From the NCBI GenBank assembly GCA_016781885.1, contig JADDPM010000124.1:1-5798 (forward strand): 5,798 nt of DNA, in the 5' to 3' direction. A model generated the notes under the pieces. It ran no database searches. It saw nothing but the letters and a program-made list of their open reading frames with translations, and had not been told where the DNA came from. The position numbers and the translations under genes are program-made. Position 1 is the first letter of the stretch. Every line of letters starts with the position of its first letter. This DNA is from Rubrobacter sp. Its GTDB lineage: Bacteria; Actinomycetota; Rubrobacteria; Rubrobacterales; Rubrobacteraceae. Of the stretch, positions 5,537 to 5,798 are shown piece after piece.

Positions 5537-5798
5537 ACGGTAGACGCGCGCTTCAAACGGCCTGAGCGTCAGTTCCCGAAGGTTCTCCGCGGCATCGACC
5601 GGATAGTTGGCGAGGACGACCTCGGCGTCTTGCCAGCGGTCGGCGTCCGGGACTTCGATGGTGGCGGCTTCTCCGAAGAAGTTGGCGAGTACGAGCAGCT
5701 CGGTGTCGCCGTGGCTACGGGTGAACGCGTAGACCTGATTGTGGTCGGCGAGCAGCATGTGGAAGCCGCCGTGCGCGACGGCGGGCTCGGTGTGGCGC
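5528..5798 (-). CDS. C-terminal part of a GH13 alpha-glucosidase-type enzyme (5' end outside window)
   Basis: The last 89 codons of a minus-strand gene; the frame is open to the window edge. The product reads RHTEPAVAHGGFHMLLADH and onward, with QVYAFTR, ELLVLANF, VVLANYP and LRPFEARVYRLR. This order matches the C-terminal all-beta domain of oligo-1,6-glucosidase/alpha-glucosidase and related family 13 enzymes, where a line of the type 'RK..P.L.yG.y.ll' is followed by 'vyaf.R', 'llv..NF', 'l.NY' and a final 'LRP.E..VYRL'. The catalytic (beta/alpha)8 barrel is not in view, so the substrate (maltose/isomaltose, sucrose, trehalose derivatives) cannot be decided. An internal ATG at 5758 is not a likely start because homologous sequence continues upstream. 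It converges on the threonine operon and is probably unrelated to it. Confidence 0.82.
   Translation of the reverse strand, partial: RHTEPAVAHGGFHMLLADHNQVYAFTRSHGDTELLVLANFFGEAATIEVPDADRWQDAEVVLANYPVDAAENLRELTLRPFEARVYRLR

Noticed and set aside
5505..5560. tRNA-Leu-like 5' region (AACGGTAGACGCGCG)
   Set aside because: The bases encode the conserved C-terminal EARVYRLR of the minus-strand GH13 enzyme, and no acceptor, anticodon or T-arm follows.

Overview
The window is GC-rich bacterial DNA with several GTG-type starts, tight gene spacing and short overlaps. The style, and the tRNA-Ala 3' half with its CGGCTCC acceptor strand, suggest a high-GC Gram-positive such as a Rubrobacter-like actinobacterium. 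That placement is a guess from style; nothing in the window proves it.

Positions 21-4918 hold five plus-strand genes that look like one transcription unit: an M20 metal-dependent amidohydrolase/peptidase, a DUF3100-type multi-pass membrane protein, a small five-helix membrane protein that overlaps it by ATGA, L-threonine 3-dehydrogenase (tdh) and glycine C-acetyltransferase (kbl). tdh and kbl together form the classical threonine-to-glycine plus acetyl-CoA route. The two membrane proteins look like a split transporter. With the amidohydrolase in front, the simplest reading is a scavenging cassette: import of a small amide-linked (peptide-like or N-acylated) compound, hydrolysis inside the cell, and oxidation of the released threonine. 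That link is inference from gene order; only the last two steps are secure from sequence.

Positions 4919-5527 carry no convincing gene. They hold several inverted repeats (the best is a perfect 9-bp stem at 5131-5160), an 11-bp tandem duplication, a cluster of four GTAC tetramers, and at about 5366-5410 the 3' half of a tRNA-Ala(UGC) gene without its 5' half. A lone tRNA 3' half beside repeats is the usual scar of tyrosine-recombinase integration, so this may be one end of an integrated element. If so, the tRNA orientation puts the element to the left, on the same side as the threonine operon.

From 5798 down to 5528, on the minus strand and convergent with the operon, lies the C-terminal end of a glycoside hydrolase family 13 alpha-glucosidase-type enzyme whose beginning is outside the window.
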